Positions 15,211 through 23,816 of a DNA stretch of 28,022 nt are shown piece by piece. Positions within the stretch are counted from its first letter, which is position 1; the number at the start of each line of letters is the position of its first letter. This DNA is from Aminicenans sp964648465 (GTDB taxonomy: Bacteria > Acidobacteriota > Aminicenantia > Aminicenantales > Aminicenantaceae): positions 1 through 28,022 of the forward strand of contig CAZYMU010000033.1 of NCBI GenBank assembly GCA_964648465.1, read 5' to 3'. Both the position numbers and the translations under genes were made by a program. The notes beneath the pieces were generated by a model, which was not told the origin of the DNA, did not search any database, and saw nothing but the letters and a program-made list of their open reading frames with translations.

Positions 15211-16140
15211 ATGTTAGCTGTTGAAGTAAAAAACCTTACAAAGACATTCAATCAAACTACTGCTATTGATAACATCAATCTTGAAATCGAAAAAGGAAAG
15301 ATAATCGGGCTCATTGGGCCTGATGGAGCAGGAAAAACCACGCTTCTGCGCCTCCTCATGGGGCTTCTAAATCCATCATCAGGATATATCTTTATAAACG
15401 GGTTAGACACAAGTAAAAACCCACAGGCCGTGAAAAAACTGGCCGGCTACATGCCGCAGCATTTCAGCCTCTACGGCGACCTGCGCGTTTCAGAAAATCT
15501 AAAATTCTTTGCAGATCTTCACGGATTTTCTAAAAGCAGATTCCCGGAAAGAAAAAAGGAACTGCTTCGCTTCAGCGGCCTTACTCCTTTTGAGAAGCGG
15601 CTTGCGAGAAATCTGTCGGGTGGAATGCAGAAAAAGCTGGCTTTAGCCTGCAACCTGTTTCATACTCCAGAAATTCTCCTTCTTGATGAACCCACCACAG
15701 GAGTAGATCCCGTCTCGAGAAGAGAACTATGGGACATTCTATTTCAGATAAACCGACAAGGAGCGACTTTAATAATAACTACTCCTTACATGGACGAAGC
15801 CCAAAGATGCCACCAGGCAGGACTCATATATGAGGGCAAAATATTAAGATTCCAATCTCCAGAAAATATCATCAAAGAAATGAAAGATGAACTCCTAGAG
15901 CTTGTAACAGACAATGAAGAAGCAAAAAGAATCTTGAAAGAATTTCCCGGTTTAAAAAGCATCTATCCTTACGGCGGCACACTTCATCTGACCTTTGAAC
16001 CAGGAGAAATCTGGATAGAAAAAACTCGTGATTTTCTAGAAGCACATGCAATCAAAGCCAAAAAGCTGCAAAGAATCACACCTTCTTTAGAAGATGCTTT
16101 TCTCTATCTTATAAATAAACAAAGCAGCCAAATAAAATAA
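15211..16140 (+). CDS. ABC transporter ATPase (YbhF N-half-like)
   Basis: Cytosolic ATPase powering the adjacent ABC-2 exporter. The 309 aa show Walker A GPDGAGKTT (36-44, with Asp instead of the usual Asn, as in the first half of YbhF), the Q-loop region YMPQHFSLYGDLRV, the signature LSGGMQKKLALA, Walker B ILLLDEPTTGVDP and the switch segment IITTPYMDEA, where Pro replaces the usual switch-His position. It starts 15 nt after the adaptor gene with only a weak Shine-Dalgarno. The next ATPase starts 1 nt past its stop codon. Altered catalytic-site residues suggest it may be the regulatory member of an asymmetric ATPase pair. The transported substrate is unknown. Confidence 0.92.
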   Translation: MLAVEVKNLTKTFNQTTAIDNINLEIEKGKIIGLIGPDGAGKTTLLRLLMGLLNPSSGYIFINGLDTSKNPQAVKKLAGYMPQHFSLYGDLRVSENLKFFADLHGFSKSRFPERKKELLRFSGLTPFEKRLARNLSGGMQKKLALACNLFHTPEILLLDEPTTGVDPVSRRELWDILFQINRQGATLIITTPYMDEAQRCHQAGLIYEGKILRFQSPENIIKEMKDELLELVTDNEEAKRILKEFPGLKSIYPYGGTLHLTFEPGEIWIEKTRDFLEAHAIKAKKLQRITPSLEDAFLYLINKQSSQIK

Positions 16141-16141
16141 A

Positions 16142-16939
16142 GTGTTACAGACAATAAACCAAATGTACAGCATCGAAGTTAAAAATCTGACAAAAGAATT
16201 CAACAGATTCCTGGCTGTCGACAATATTTCATTCAGCGTCAGAAAAGGGGAAATCTTCGGATTCCTTGGTCCCAACGGCGCCGGAAAATCCACTACGATC
16301 AGGATGCTGTGTGGCATCCTCAGGCCTACCTCAGGAGCAGCATATGTGGGGGGTTACAGCATAGACTCTCAGCCTGAAGAAATAAAAAAGATAATTGGCT
16401 ACATGTCCCAGAAATTCACTCTCTATAAAGACCTAACCGTCGAAGAAAACATAGAGTTTTACGGAGGAATATACGGAATCCACCCTTCGAGAAAAATCGA
16501 GCGGCAAAACTGGGTTCTCGACATGGCAGGCCTTGCCGGAAGAGAAAATTCCTTGACAGATGAACTCTCAGGGGGATGGAAGCAGCGCCTCTCCCTTGGC
16601 TGTGCGATTCTTCACAAGCCAGAAATACTATTTTTAGATGAGCCCACCGCAAGCGTAGACCCAGTCTCGCGAAGAGATTTCTGGGACCTCATATATCAAC
16701 TATCCGAAGAAGGAACAACCGTATTTGTGACATCTCACTACATGGACGAAGTTGAACGGTGCCACAGGGTCGCCATCATCTATTCCGGAAATATCATTGC
16801 TCTAGGCTCACCGAAAGAACTCAAAACCGAATTCACAAAAAAGGAAGATTCAACTTTAGAAGAAGTCTTTGTCTCTGCTATCAAAATCGAAAAAGAAAAA
16901 ACCAACACTTTTTCACCGGGCGTTAAAAATGGCAAATAG
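16142..16939 (+). CDS. ABC transporter ATPase (YbhF C-half-like)
   Basis: Second ATPase of the exporter, 265 aa. It has canonical Walker A GPNGAGKST, Q-loop YMSQKFTLYKDLTV, signature ELSGGWKQRLSLG, Walker B ILFLDEPTASVDP and switch histidine in VTSHYMDE. The LSGGWKQR signature matches the C-terminal half of YbhF, so the two genes look like a split version of that tandem ATPase. The GTG at 16142 sits 1 nt past the preceding stop codon. An ATG at 16163 (MYSIEVKN) is an equally reasonable start, and neither has a clear Shine-Dalgarno, so translational coupling is likely. The 3' end overlaps the next gene by 11 nt. Confidence 0.92.
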   Translation: MLQTINQMYSIEVKNLTKEFNRFLAVDNISFSVRKGEIFGFLGPNGAGKSTTIRMLCGILRPTSGAAYVGGYSIDSQPEEIKKIIGYMSQKFTLYKDLTVEENIEFYGGIYGIHPSRKIERQNWVLDMAGLAGRENSLTDELSGGWKQRLSLGCAILHKPEILFLDEPTASVDPVSRRDFWDLIYQLSEEGTTVFVTSHYMDEVERCHRVAIIYSGNIIALGSPKELKTEFTKKEDSTLEEVFVSAIKIEKEKTNTFSPGVKNGK

Positions 16940-18062
16940 AATACTCCCTCTTATGAGGAAAGAGAATCTCCACATTTTAAGGGACCCCAGAAGTCTTTAC
17001 CTTGCTATAGTCCTGCCTGTAATCCTGGTTATCCTTTTCGGGTATGCCATAACCTTGGATGTCAGCCATATTCACTTAGGAATAATCGATCAGGACAGAA
17101 CTCCCCTCAGCAGGGATTTGATCTTCCGACTTGGAGCAAGTGATTACTTTGACATTATCTACCAATCTAATAGTTTTTCCGGCTCAGAAAAACTATTAGA
17201 TGATGGAAAGGTCAAAATTCTCATTGGAATCCCCTCGGGATTCTCCAAGAATTTAATGAGAGGGAAAAATATACCTCTTCAGCTTTTGATTGACGGGAGT
17301 GACAACAATACCGCCCAAATCGCACTGGGTTACATATCAAGCATCGTCCGGACATTCTCATCAAAAATAATACTCGATAAACTGAACAAACATGGGCCGG
17401 CACCTGAAGGAATCCCTCCTATAGATGTGGAACCAATAGTATGGTTTAATCCTGACCTGCGGAGCACAAATTTTATCGTACCAGGATTGATAGCTCTCAT
17501 AATGATGGTCCTCAGTGCTATGCTTACTTCTCTGACTATTGCCAGGGAATGGGAAAACGGAACAATGGAACAGCTTATCTCTTCCCCAGCCAAACCTATA
17601 GAGATAATCATAGGAAAATTAATACCCTATTTTGTCCTCGGGATGTTTCAAACACTGCTCATTATTCTCATTGGGACTCTTTTATTCAGAGTCCCGCTCA
17701 AAGGAAATCTATTGTTTCTCTTTTTTATAACTGCTGTATTTCTTGTCTGCGGCCTTGGAACAGGACTGCTCATATCCACAGTAACCAAATCACAACAACT
17801 GGCTTTCATGATATCTGTCATATTCACACTACTACCATCGTTCCTTTTATCCGGTTTCATTTTTTCAATTTCAAGCATGCCAAAGGTCATTCAAATCATA
17901 AGCTATCTTGTCCCAGCAAAATATTTTCTCACCGTCCTGAGAGGAATCTTTCTTAAGGGTAACGGCCTGGCTGTTTTATGGCCTGAAGTTGTACCGCTTA
18001 TTCTCCTGGCTTTATTAGTCATCATGGCCTGTGTAAAAAGGCTAAAACTAACTCTGGAGTAG
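16929..18062 (+). CDS. ABC-2 type permease (YbhS/YbhR-like), first
   Basis: Inner-membrane subunit of the exporter. The 377 aa start MANRILPLMRKENLHILRDP, the usual cytosolic segment of ABC-2 permeases, followed by one TM helix (about 25-45), a large periplasmic loop (DVSHIHLGIIDQDRTPLSRD through PIVWFNPDLRSTNFIVPG) and five more hydrophobic segments toward the C-terminus. The WFNPDLRS motif is typical of the YhhJ/YbhR/YbhS group. The ATG at 16929 overlaps the ATPase stop by 11 nt. A start 60 nt upstream would bury 20 codons in the ATPase gene and is rejected. The next permease begins 2 nt after its stop. Confidence 0.92.
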   Translation: MANRILPLMRKENLHILRDPRSLYLAIVLPVILVILFGYAITLDVSHIHLGIIDQDRTPLSRDLIFRLGASDYFDIIYQSNSFSGSEKLLDDGKVKILIGIPSGFSKNLMRGKNIPLQLLIDGSDNNTAQIALGYISSIVRTFSSKIILDKLNKHGPAPEGIPPIDVEPIVWFNPDLRSTNFIVPGLIALIMMVLSAMLTSLTIAREWENGTMEQLISSPAKPIEIIIGKLIPYFVLGMFQTLLIILIGTLLFRVPLKGNLLFLFFITAVFLVCGLGTGLLISTVTKSQQLAFMISVIFTLLPSFLLSGFIFSISSMPKVIQIISYLVPAKYFLTVLRGIFLKGNGLAVLWPEVVPLILLALLVIMACVKRLKLTLE

Positions 18063-18064
18063 AT

Positions 18065-19180
18065 ATGTTTGGAATCATAAAGCACATAGTCCGTAAAGAA
18101 TTTATTCAGACTTTCCGCGACAAACGAATGCTGGTGCCAATATTTGTTGCTCCAGTTCTTCAGCTTATCCTCTTCGGCTATGCAGTCACAACCGATATCA
18201 AACATGTTTCTCTTGGAATCCTTGATTACGCACAGACTCAGGAAAGTAGAAATCTTATTTCATCTTTCAGCCGTTCCGAATACTTCGATGTTGACTTCTA
18301 TTTGAGCGGCTATGATGAAATCGAAAAACTTCTTCAGAAAGGAAAAATCCACGCAGCTGTCATTATTCCTGATAAATTCGGGAGAAATCTCAAAAAAGGC
18401 ATGAAAACTTCTCTTCAAATCCTGTTAGATGGAACAGACGCCAATTCAGCAACTATTATCCAGAGTTATATTTCCAACCTCATAGCCAGAAATGCAGAAA
18501 ATATCTTATCTGAAATCCCGGCAAGAATGCCTGTGGGAATCATAATTCCCCAGCCGCGAATTTGGTACAATCCGGATTTAAAAAGTTCTGTTTTCATGGT
18601 TCCAGGAGTCATATGCCTGATTCTTCTTCTGACAACACTCCTCCTTACTTCTATGGCCATAACCAGAGAAAGAGAGATGGGAACTCTTGAACAACTCATT
18701 GTTTCTCCCTTAAAACCATGGGAACTCATCATCGGCAAAACCGTTCCTTTTGCCATGATCGGTATTGCTGATATTGCCCTGGTTATCCTGGTAGGAAGAT
18801 TTGTCTTTAATGTTCCCGTAAGAGGAAATCTCTTTTTTCTCTTCGGAGTTTCTTTCCTTTTCATCCTTACAACATTGAGTTTAGGCCTTTTTATATCAAC
18901 CATTTCCCGCACACAACAACAGGCTATGATGACTGCCTTTTTCTTTATTCTGCCGGCCATGCTCCTTTCGGGAATTTTTTCCCCTATTGAAAGCATGCCC
19001 CAAATCATTCAATATATGACGCTTTTCAATCCCTTACGATATTTCAGTAAAGCTGTAAGAGGAATTCTCTTGAAAGGAAACGGACCTTCTATTCTTTGGC
19101 CTCAGATCCTGGCTCTTTTCATCTTCGGATTTGCAGCAATAATCTTAAGCTCATTGCGGTTCAAAAAACATCTCGAATAA
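18065..19180 (+). CDS. ABC-2 type permease (YbhR/YbhS-like), second
   Basis: Second inner-membrane subunit, 371 aa, homologous along its length to the preceding permease: KEFIQTFRDKRMLVPIFVAP, a TM helix, the periplasmic loop with KHVSLGILDYAQTQESRNL and IWYNPDLKSSVFMVPG, the EREMGTLEQLIVSPLKPWEL coupling-helix region, and final helices around LFNPLRYFSKAVRGILLKG. The two permeases probably form a heterodimer and arose by duplication. It is the last gene of the operon. No clear terminator hairpin was seen before the convergent gene that ends at 19215. Small-molecule or drug export is inferred from the YbhFSR family. Confidence 0.92.
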   Translation: MFGIIKHIVRKEFIQTFRDKRMLVPIFVAPVLQLILFGYAVTTDIKHVSLGILDYAQTQESRNLISSFSRSEYFDVDFYLSGYDEIEKLLQKGKIHAAVIIPDKFGRNLKKGMKTSLQILLDGTDANSATIIQSYISNLIARNAENILSEIPARMPVGIIIPQPRIWYNPDLKSSVFMVPGVICLILLLTTLLLTSMAITREREMGTLEQLIVSPLKPWELIIGKTVPFAMIGIADIALVILVGRFVFNVPVRGNLFFLFGVSFLFILTTLSLGLFISTISRTQQQAMMTAFFFILPAMLLSGIFSPIESMPQIIQYMTLFNPLRYFSKAVRGILLKGNGPSILWPQILALFIFGFAAIILSSLRFKKHLE

Positions 19181-19214
19181 AACTATTCACTTGATAAAAA
19201 GATGCCCCTGTTTT

Positions 19215-20351
19215 CTATTCAAAAATATAGTCTTTACCAAATTCCGGACAAACGAGTTCTTCCCCGATCTTTTTTAAAGTCTCCAGCGAAGATTTATACA
19301 TGTAAATATTAATCGGGAAAGCCTTCTCTCCTCCAGGTTTTAGTTCCAACCCCCAGGATTGACACTCCAATTCTCCGAACGCAAGCGTTCCCTTCTCAAG
19401 GTGGCTGTAAATCTGTATTGCATCACCGTTTGTTTCCTGTTCTGTCTTGGGCCTGTCCGTATATCTTGCCTCTGGTTTTATTGGAAAAGTCATAAACACA
19501 ACAGCGTAATCTTCGCCTTCTGTTTTTGAAAGATAGCAAACAACACCCTTAGCAGATTCCGGGCGAATCCCGACCTTGTATCTCAGGCTTCCATGGATAA
19601 AATAAGAAAAGGAATCAGAATTTGCTTTCACATATTCCTCAGGTATTGGCTCGAAATAATTGCTCCGCCACGGCTCTCTATTTGCTTCATTGACAGGAAT
19701 AATCATTGTGCCTTTAGGAGGAATCTGAATGAGGCTCCAAAGCGCCAGAATCCGGTCAAAAAACTTCACTGAATTATTCTTAATCTTATGCACAAAATCA
19801 ATACCCAAAAAATCGTAGTTCAATTCTTCGAATCCAGGTTCATATTTTAATGGGTCTTCCGCAATTCTCATCTCCCTTGTCAGTGTCAGGTCATATTTCT
19901 CCTTCCCATCATTTGAAATCGCTTTAAAAGAGTTGAATAGCGCTAGATGTTCATTTTTCTTGAACGAAGCAACCTTATAATTTCCGGGATCCATCATGGA
20001 AAAATCCCTGTTCCCAATCCAGTCAGGCTTGAAAAGAAAGCCCTTTGCTCCTCCCTCAGGAGATATCCAGCTCCTCTGGCCTCCCTGACCTTTAAGGACA
20101 TCCGGGTGAGTCCAAAATAAATTCTCCCCACCTACAGAGACAGCTAAAATCCTTGCTCCAAACTTTGGGACCACAAGAAATTCATTGCCCTGGCTGTTTC
20201 TGAATGTGTAATATTCAATTTCGTTCTTTTTTAGAACATCCACAATAGATTTCATGTTTGACCTCTCTATTAAAATATTATCGGCTACCAATAACTGGAT
20301 AGTACCCAAAACAAAAATCATCATAAGAAAGCAATTAATAAATTTCTTCAT
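19215..20351 (-). CDS. Exported mutarotase-like protein of unknown function
   Basis: The 378-aa product has an N-terminal signal peptide (MKKFINCFLMMIFVLGTIQL, likely cut near VADN, about residue 25). The rest is strand-rich with GNEFLVVPKFGARILAVSVG and LFWTHPD near the N-terminus, a pattern like galactose-mutarotase-fold carbohydrate-binding proteins (DUF4380/DUF6786 type). Conserved-looking stretches include QRSWISPEGG, the FDRILALWSLIQIPP block and FPIKPEARYTD. No catalytic residue pair can be assigned. The ATG follows AAGGAGG with 5 nt spacing. It appears monocistronic and converges with the exporter operon. A periplasmic sugar-related role is possible but unproven. Confidence 0.7.
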   Translation of the reverse strand: MKKFINCFLMMIFVLGTIQLLVADNILIERSNMKSIVDVLKKNEIEYYTFRNSQGNEFLVVPKFGARILAVSVGGENLFWTHPDVLKGQGGQRSWISPEGGAKGFLFKPDWIGNRDFSMMDPGNYKVASFKKNEHLALFNSFKAISNDGKEKYDLTLTREMRIAEDPLKYEPGFEELNYDFLGIDFVHKIKNNSVKFFDRILALWSLIQIPPKGTMIIPVNEANREPWRSNYFEPIPEEYVKANSDSFSYFIHGSLRYKVGIRPESAKGVVCYLSKTEGEDYAVVFMTFPIKPEARYTDRPKTEQETNGDAIQIYSHLEKGTLAFGELECQSWGLELKPGGEKAFPINIYMYKSSLETLKKIGEELVCPEFGKDYIFE

Positions 20352-20423
20352 TTTTTCCTCCTTGTTAGATTCTATATAACACTCATGTCATCGATTGAAC
20401 AACTTTTCGAGTCAAAAGGATTG

Positions 20424-21665
20424 TCATGCCCCAAATATAAAAATGAAGAAGCCGTAAAGTGCTGCAGAAAACAGGCCCGCAACCGGAACAGATATAACCC
20501 AGGCCGCAAAAATCTTTTTTATCACATTCAGGTTAATAGCAGAAACTCCACGTGCCAAACCCACACCAATAATATTCCCTATAGAAACATGGGTTGTTGA
20601 AACAGGCATGCCGAGACGGGAACAGATAAGCACTGTTGTAGCTGTCCCGAATTCAGCTGAAAAGCCTCTGGTTGGAGTTATTGCTGTAATTTTTTTCCCG
20701 ACTGTTTCCATAACCCGATGTCCCCATATATAAACTCCAAAAGCAATGCCGAGACCGCCTATAAGCAGAAGCCATGGAGTGACGTTGACTTCCATCTCAA
20801 CTTGATGTGTATGAATAACAGTAAAGATGGCCGCAACAGGACCGATAGCGTTGGCTACATCATTAGCTCCATGGGAAAAGGCCTGAAAGCTGGCCGAGAG
20901 AACCTGCAGCGGATTGGCCATCTTTTCAACTTGGTAATATGGATCTGTATCTTTTTCCTTGTATCTTAGAAGAAGAAGATGCCCGGCAAAAAAACCTACG
21001 GCCCCGACTAACAAGGATATAATAATGGCCTCTAAAGGTGGAATGTTAAGATGAAAATTCTTCAACCCCTTGAAGATAACGGCCAGGGAAAGGATAAAAC
21101 CAACGCTTCCTGAAAAAAATGGGCCTATCTTCCTCGTTTTTTCAATCGGGTCTGGAGAACCAAGGATAAATTTCTTGATGATTGAAAAAATTATGAAAGA
21201 CATAAACCCGCCAAAAACAGGAGAGATAATCCAGCTCAGGACGACATAAAGCACTACATTCCAATGGATGCCTGCAAATCCAACACTCACTAACCCAAAT
21301 CCCAGCACTCCTCCTATAATTGAATGTGTTGTAGAAACCGGAAGCTTGAAGTATGTGGCTATATTGACCCAGAGGGCTGATCCCAGGACAGCTGCCAGCA
21401 TCCCATATATTAACAGATTAGGAGTATCACTGAACTGTAAAGGGTCAACAAGCCCTTTGCGAATTGTATTGGCCACATGGGTTCCCACCAAAACAGCCCC
21501 CAGAATGTTACAGATAGCAGCTACAAAAACTGCTCTTTTTATTGTCAAAGCGCCTGATGCAACAGAAGTAGCCATTGAATTAGCCACATCATTTGCACCG
21601 ATGTTGACAGCACTGTAAAGACCTACAAGAACAGCAACAATAATTATGATAAGGCTAACATCCAT
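20424..21665 (-). CDS. pit: PiT-family inorganic phosphate transporter
   Basis: Inner-membrane Pi:cation symporter, 413 aa with about ten hydrophobic segments. It carries the duplicated PiT signature: GANDVANSMATSVASGALT near residue 23 and SHGANDVANAIGPVAA in the second half. Supporting blocks are LPVSTTHSIIGGVLGFG and MPVSTTHVSIGNIIGVG, each the TTH repeat expected of the family. It follows the DUF47 gene by 66 nt on the same strand, the common Pit-accessory pairing in low-affinity phosphate uptake. The Shine-Dalgarno (GTGGA) is weak, so translation may depend on the upstream gene. Confidence 0.95.
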   Translation of the reverse strand: MDVSLIIIIVAVLVGLYSAVNIGANDVANSMATSVASGALTIKRAVFVAAICNILGAVLVGTHVANTIRKGLVDPLQFSDTPNLLIYGMLAAVLGSALWVNIATYFKLPVSTTHSIIGGVLGFGLVSVGFAGIHWNVVLYVVLSWIISPVFGGFMSFIIFSIIKKFILGSPDPIEKTRKIGPFFSGSVGFILSLAVIFKGLKNFHLNIPPLEAIIISLLVGAVGFFAGHLLLLRYKEKDTDPYYQVEKMANPLQVLSASFQAFSHGANDVANAIGPVAAIFTVIHTHQVEMEVNVTPWLLLIGGLGIAFGVYIWGHRVMETVGKKITAITPTRGFSAEFGTATTVLICSRLGMPVSTTHVSIGNIIGVGLARGVSAINLNVIKKIFAAWVISVPVAGLFSAALYGFFIFIFGA

Positions 21666-21731
21666 TAGAAATTTCCACTTTCACCTCAGAATTCATCATT
21701 TTATTGAACCAAAAAAGAGAAACTTTTTTCT

Positions 21732-22412
21732 TTATTTTTTGCTGTCGTGCAGCATGATTCTAATCTGGTCTCCTGCATTTTCTGAATGATTAGCCAGATT
21801 TCCTAATTCCTTGAAAATATGCATCCACATTATGACAGAAACAGGATCCATTTTTCCCTCGAGTGAGAACATTTTCCTGGCAGTTTTCATTTGAGCTTTA
21901 TCTGCTTCCCACTCCTTTGTTTTAAGATTCTCAATTAAATCCACTACTTTTTCTGCTTCGACACCTCCAAAGGAAGTTTCTGCCAGAATGTTAATTTCGT
22001 TTGAAACTTTCACAGCCATATTAAAAGTTTCAAGAACCTTATCAACGAATTCTCTTAAATCCTCTTTAAGTTCATCAGGGAGTTTCGTCTTCCTTAATGT
22101 AATTAGTACTGCAAAATCCTCAGCAGAATCAGCGATATTATCCTGTTCCTTTAAAAATCTCAGGATATCACCTCTGGCCACAGGCAGAAAAAGTCCTTTT
22201 GGTAGATTGTTTCTGATTTCTTTTTTTACCAGATCAGCTTCGTACTCTGCATGGGCAATTTTTTTTGCATACTCTTCCACTTTCTCGTCCTCTTCTTTTA
22301 GGAGAGAGCCTACTAAAGGCCTGATCAGATCCACGCATTCCTTGACTTTCAACATATGCTGATGAAGAGGCTCAAAGGGAGATTTTCCTAATAATTTGCT
22401 TATTATACTCAT
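21732..22412 (-). CDS. DUF47 / PhoU-like Pit accessory protein
   Basis: Cytosolic helical protein of the DUF47 (TIGR00153, PhoU-related) family, 226 aa, thought to regulate the neighbouring Pit transporter. The sequence is almost wholly alpha-helical. Matching segments are PFEPLHQHMLKVKECVDLI, EEYAKKIAHAEYEADLVKKE, RGDILRFLKEQDNIADSAED and a C-terminal WMHIFKELGNLANHSENAGDQI. The E/D-xx-AD repeats resemble PhoU metal-binding signatures. The ATG at 22412 is preceded by GAGGT at 7 nt. It is the first gene of the two-gene phosphate operon. Confidence 0.92.
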   Translation of the reverse strand: MSIISKLLGKSPFEPLHQHMLKVKECVDLIRPLVGSLLKEEDEKVEEYAKKIAHAEYEADLVKKEIRNNLPKGLFLPVARGDILRFLKEQDNIADSAEDFAVLITLRKTKLPDELKEDLREFVDKVLETFNMAVKVSNEINILAETSFGGVEAEKVVDLIENLKTKEWEADKAQMKTARKMFSLEGKMDPVSVIMWMHIFKELGNLANHSENAGDQIRIMLHDSKK

Positions 22413-22516
22413 ATTCTTACCTCTTTTTTCTCTCTAATGGGAGGAAATCAATTTATATTCCATTTTAATCAACCTAAAACGAGAAATCAATCTATTTTCA
22501 TGACAGATTTTCTTTT

Positions 22517-22978
22517 CTATTCTTCTTTGTTAAGGAAATCCTCGACTTTATATTCCATGTTTTTAAAGTGGGTTCCCTGCCAGAAAACCCGGCCGCATCG
22601 GGGACATAGAGCAAAAGAGTAGGCATGCTCATAAACAAATGGAGTCACTAAATTTTTTGCGTGCTTCTTTGGGAGGCTTTTCAGCCTTACATTACAATCA
22701 ATGCATCGAGAATGGGCTTTAATATCACCCCTCAGGTTAAATGTATCAAGCACCTGCTCGACTTGGTCATACCAGTTTTCGCTTTCTATGAAAAGAGTTT
22801 TTATGTCCCGGGCCCTCCCCAGTAATTCGGTGTCTCTTGTCAGAAGAGTTCTCCCCTCTTTCTGAGCCAGGGCAAGAAGATCGCTGTCTTCGATCTTATT
22901 GAAAAACAGAGTATCAAACCCGAGAATCTTCAGCCATTTGGCCAGCTTTCCAAGCATACAGTCTACAATAAACTTCAT
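22517..22978 (-). CDS. Mut7-C domain putative RNase (PIN-like)
   Basis: Small 153-aa protein of the Mut7-C (DUF82) family, related to PIN-domain nucleases. The N-terminal half has the expected acidic residues: D6 in FIVDCMLGKLAKWLKILG, the EDSDLL pair and TRDTEL. The C-terminal half is a zinc ribbon with CIDC and CPRC knuckles separated by about 35 residues. Full length for the family. The ATG has GAGG 6 nt upstream. It lies 35 nt downstream of the NicO-like gene on the same strand. The RNA target is unknown, and catalytic activity in this family is only suggested by homology. Confidence 0.88.
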   Translation of the reverse strand: MKFIVDCMLGKLAKWLKILGFDTLFFNKIEDSDLLALAQKEGRTLLTRDTELLGRARDIKTLFIESENWYDQVEQVLDTFNLRGDIKAHSRCIDCNVRLKSLPKKHAKNLVTPFVYEHAYSFALCPRCGRVFWQGTHFKNMEYKVEDFLNKEE

Positions 22979-23013
22979 GGAAGTCCTCTTCTATGGACTA
23001 TTTCCCTTTTTCC

Positions 23014-23727
23014 TTACAATCCAAGGAACTGAACACTCAGTCCTGAAATAAAGATCATAGCTCCAGCTATGGCATGAACATATTTTTCTAACCGGCCTAA
23101 ACGAAGAAAACTCACACCCCAGGAAGAAACAGCAATGATTACAAGCATGGTCATAATCGTAGTCAATCCGAAAGCCAATGTAACGAGCACAACTCCGGCC
23201 GCATCATGCTTGGCAGCAGGGTACATGACTAATGGGATCAAAGGCTCACACGGCCCAAACACAAATATTGTAAATAATATCCAGGGCGTCAGGTTGGTTT
23301 TTCCTTTTTCGGTGTGCACATGGGCATGATCTGTTTCGTGCGTATGCAAATGTTCATGTTCAACGCCATCAGCATGAATATGCAGATGTTTATGAGGCCT
23401 ATTCTTTATGGCTCTGTGCACACCCCAGATAAAATAGGCAAAGCCGAAGCTTATAAGAAGCCAGGCTGCTGTGCCTCCCCGTAGAGATTCAACTCCCTCC
23501 AGGCGTGCCACAGCAATCCCAAGGGCAATCCCGACAAAACCCAGTACTACGGAACTCAATACATGGCCCAACCCGCAAAAAAATGAAATTAACATCGTCT
23601 TAGAAAGGGACCACCTTCTGGCCCGGCTTATCACGATAAAAGGCAGGTAATGGTCAGGTCCGAGGACAGTATGCACAAATCCAATTGTAACTGCAGTCCC
23701 TGCAAGAACGATCATTTCACTACTCAT
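23014..23727 (-). CDS. NicO/RcnA-like metal transport protein
   Basis: Inner-membrane protein, 237 aa, with about six hydrophobic segments. The first helix has HTVLGPDH (H19-x5-DH), like the HxxxxDH metal signature of nickel/cobalt transporters. A cytosolic loop of about 35 residues (roughly 112-148) is very histidine-rich (HKHLHIHADGVEHEH and beyond), typical of NicO/RcnA nickel-cobalt exporters. A second motif GPCEPLIPLVMYPA matches the UreH/TauE-like branch. The ATG follows GAGGA. It lies only 16 nt downstream of tRNA-Ala, so it may be transcribed with the tRNA or from a promoter inside it. The metal and the direction of transport cannot be decided from sequence. Confidence 0.8.
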   Translation of the reverse strand: MSSEMIVLAGTAVTIGFVHTVLGPDHYLPFIVISRARRWSLSKTMLISFFCGLGHVLSSVVLGFVGIALGIAVARLEGVESLRGGTAAWLLISFGFAYFIWGVHRAIKNRPHKHLHIHADGVEHEHLHTHETDHAHVHTEKGKTNLTPWILFTIFVFGPCEPLIPLVMYPAAKHDAAGVVLVTLAFGLTTIMTMLVIIAVSSWGVSFLRLGRLEKYVHAIAGAMIFISGLSVQFLGL

Positions 23728-23743
23728 CTTTTCCTCACAATTG

Positions 23744-23816
23744 TGGACGGTAGGGGATTCGAACCCCCGACCTCAGCGTTGCGAACGCTGCGCTCTCCCA
23801 GCTGAGCTAACCGCCC
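23744..23816 (-). tRNA. tRNA-Ala (anticodon CGC)
   Basis: A complete cloverleaf is visible on the minus strand: acceptor stem GGGCGGT/ACCGTCC (one G-T pair) with discriminator A, D arm GCTC/GAGC, anticodon stem CAGCG/CGCTG with loop TTCGCAA, and T arm closed by GGGGG/CCCCT with loop TTCGAAT. The loop gives anticodon CGC, reading GCG alanine codons. The 73-nt gene lacks an encoded CCA. Its 5' 44 nt double as the last codons and stop of the integrase gene. Confidence 0.96.
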
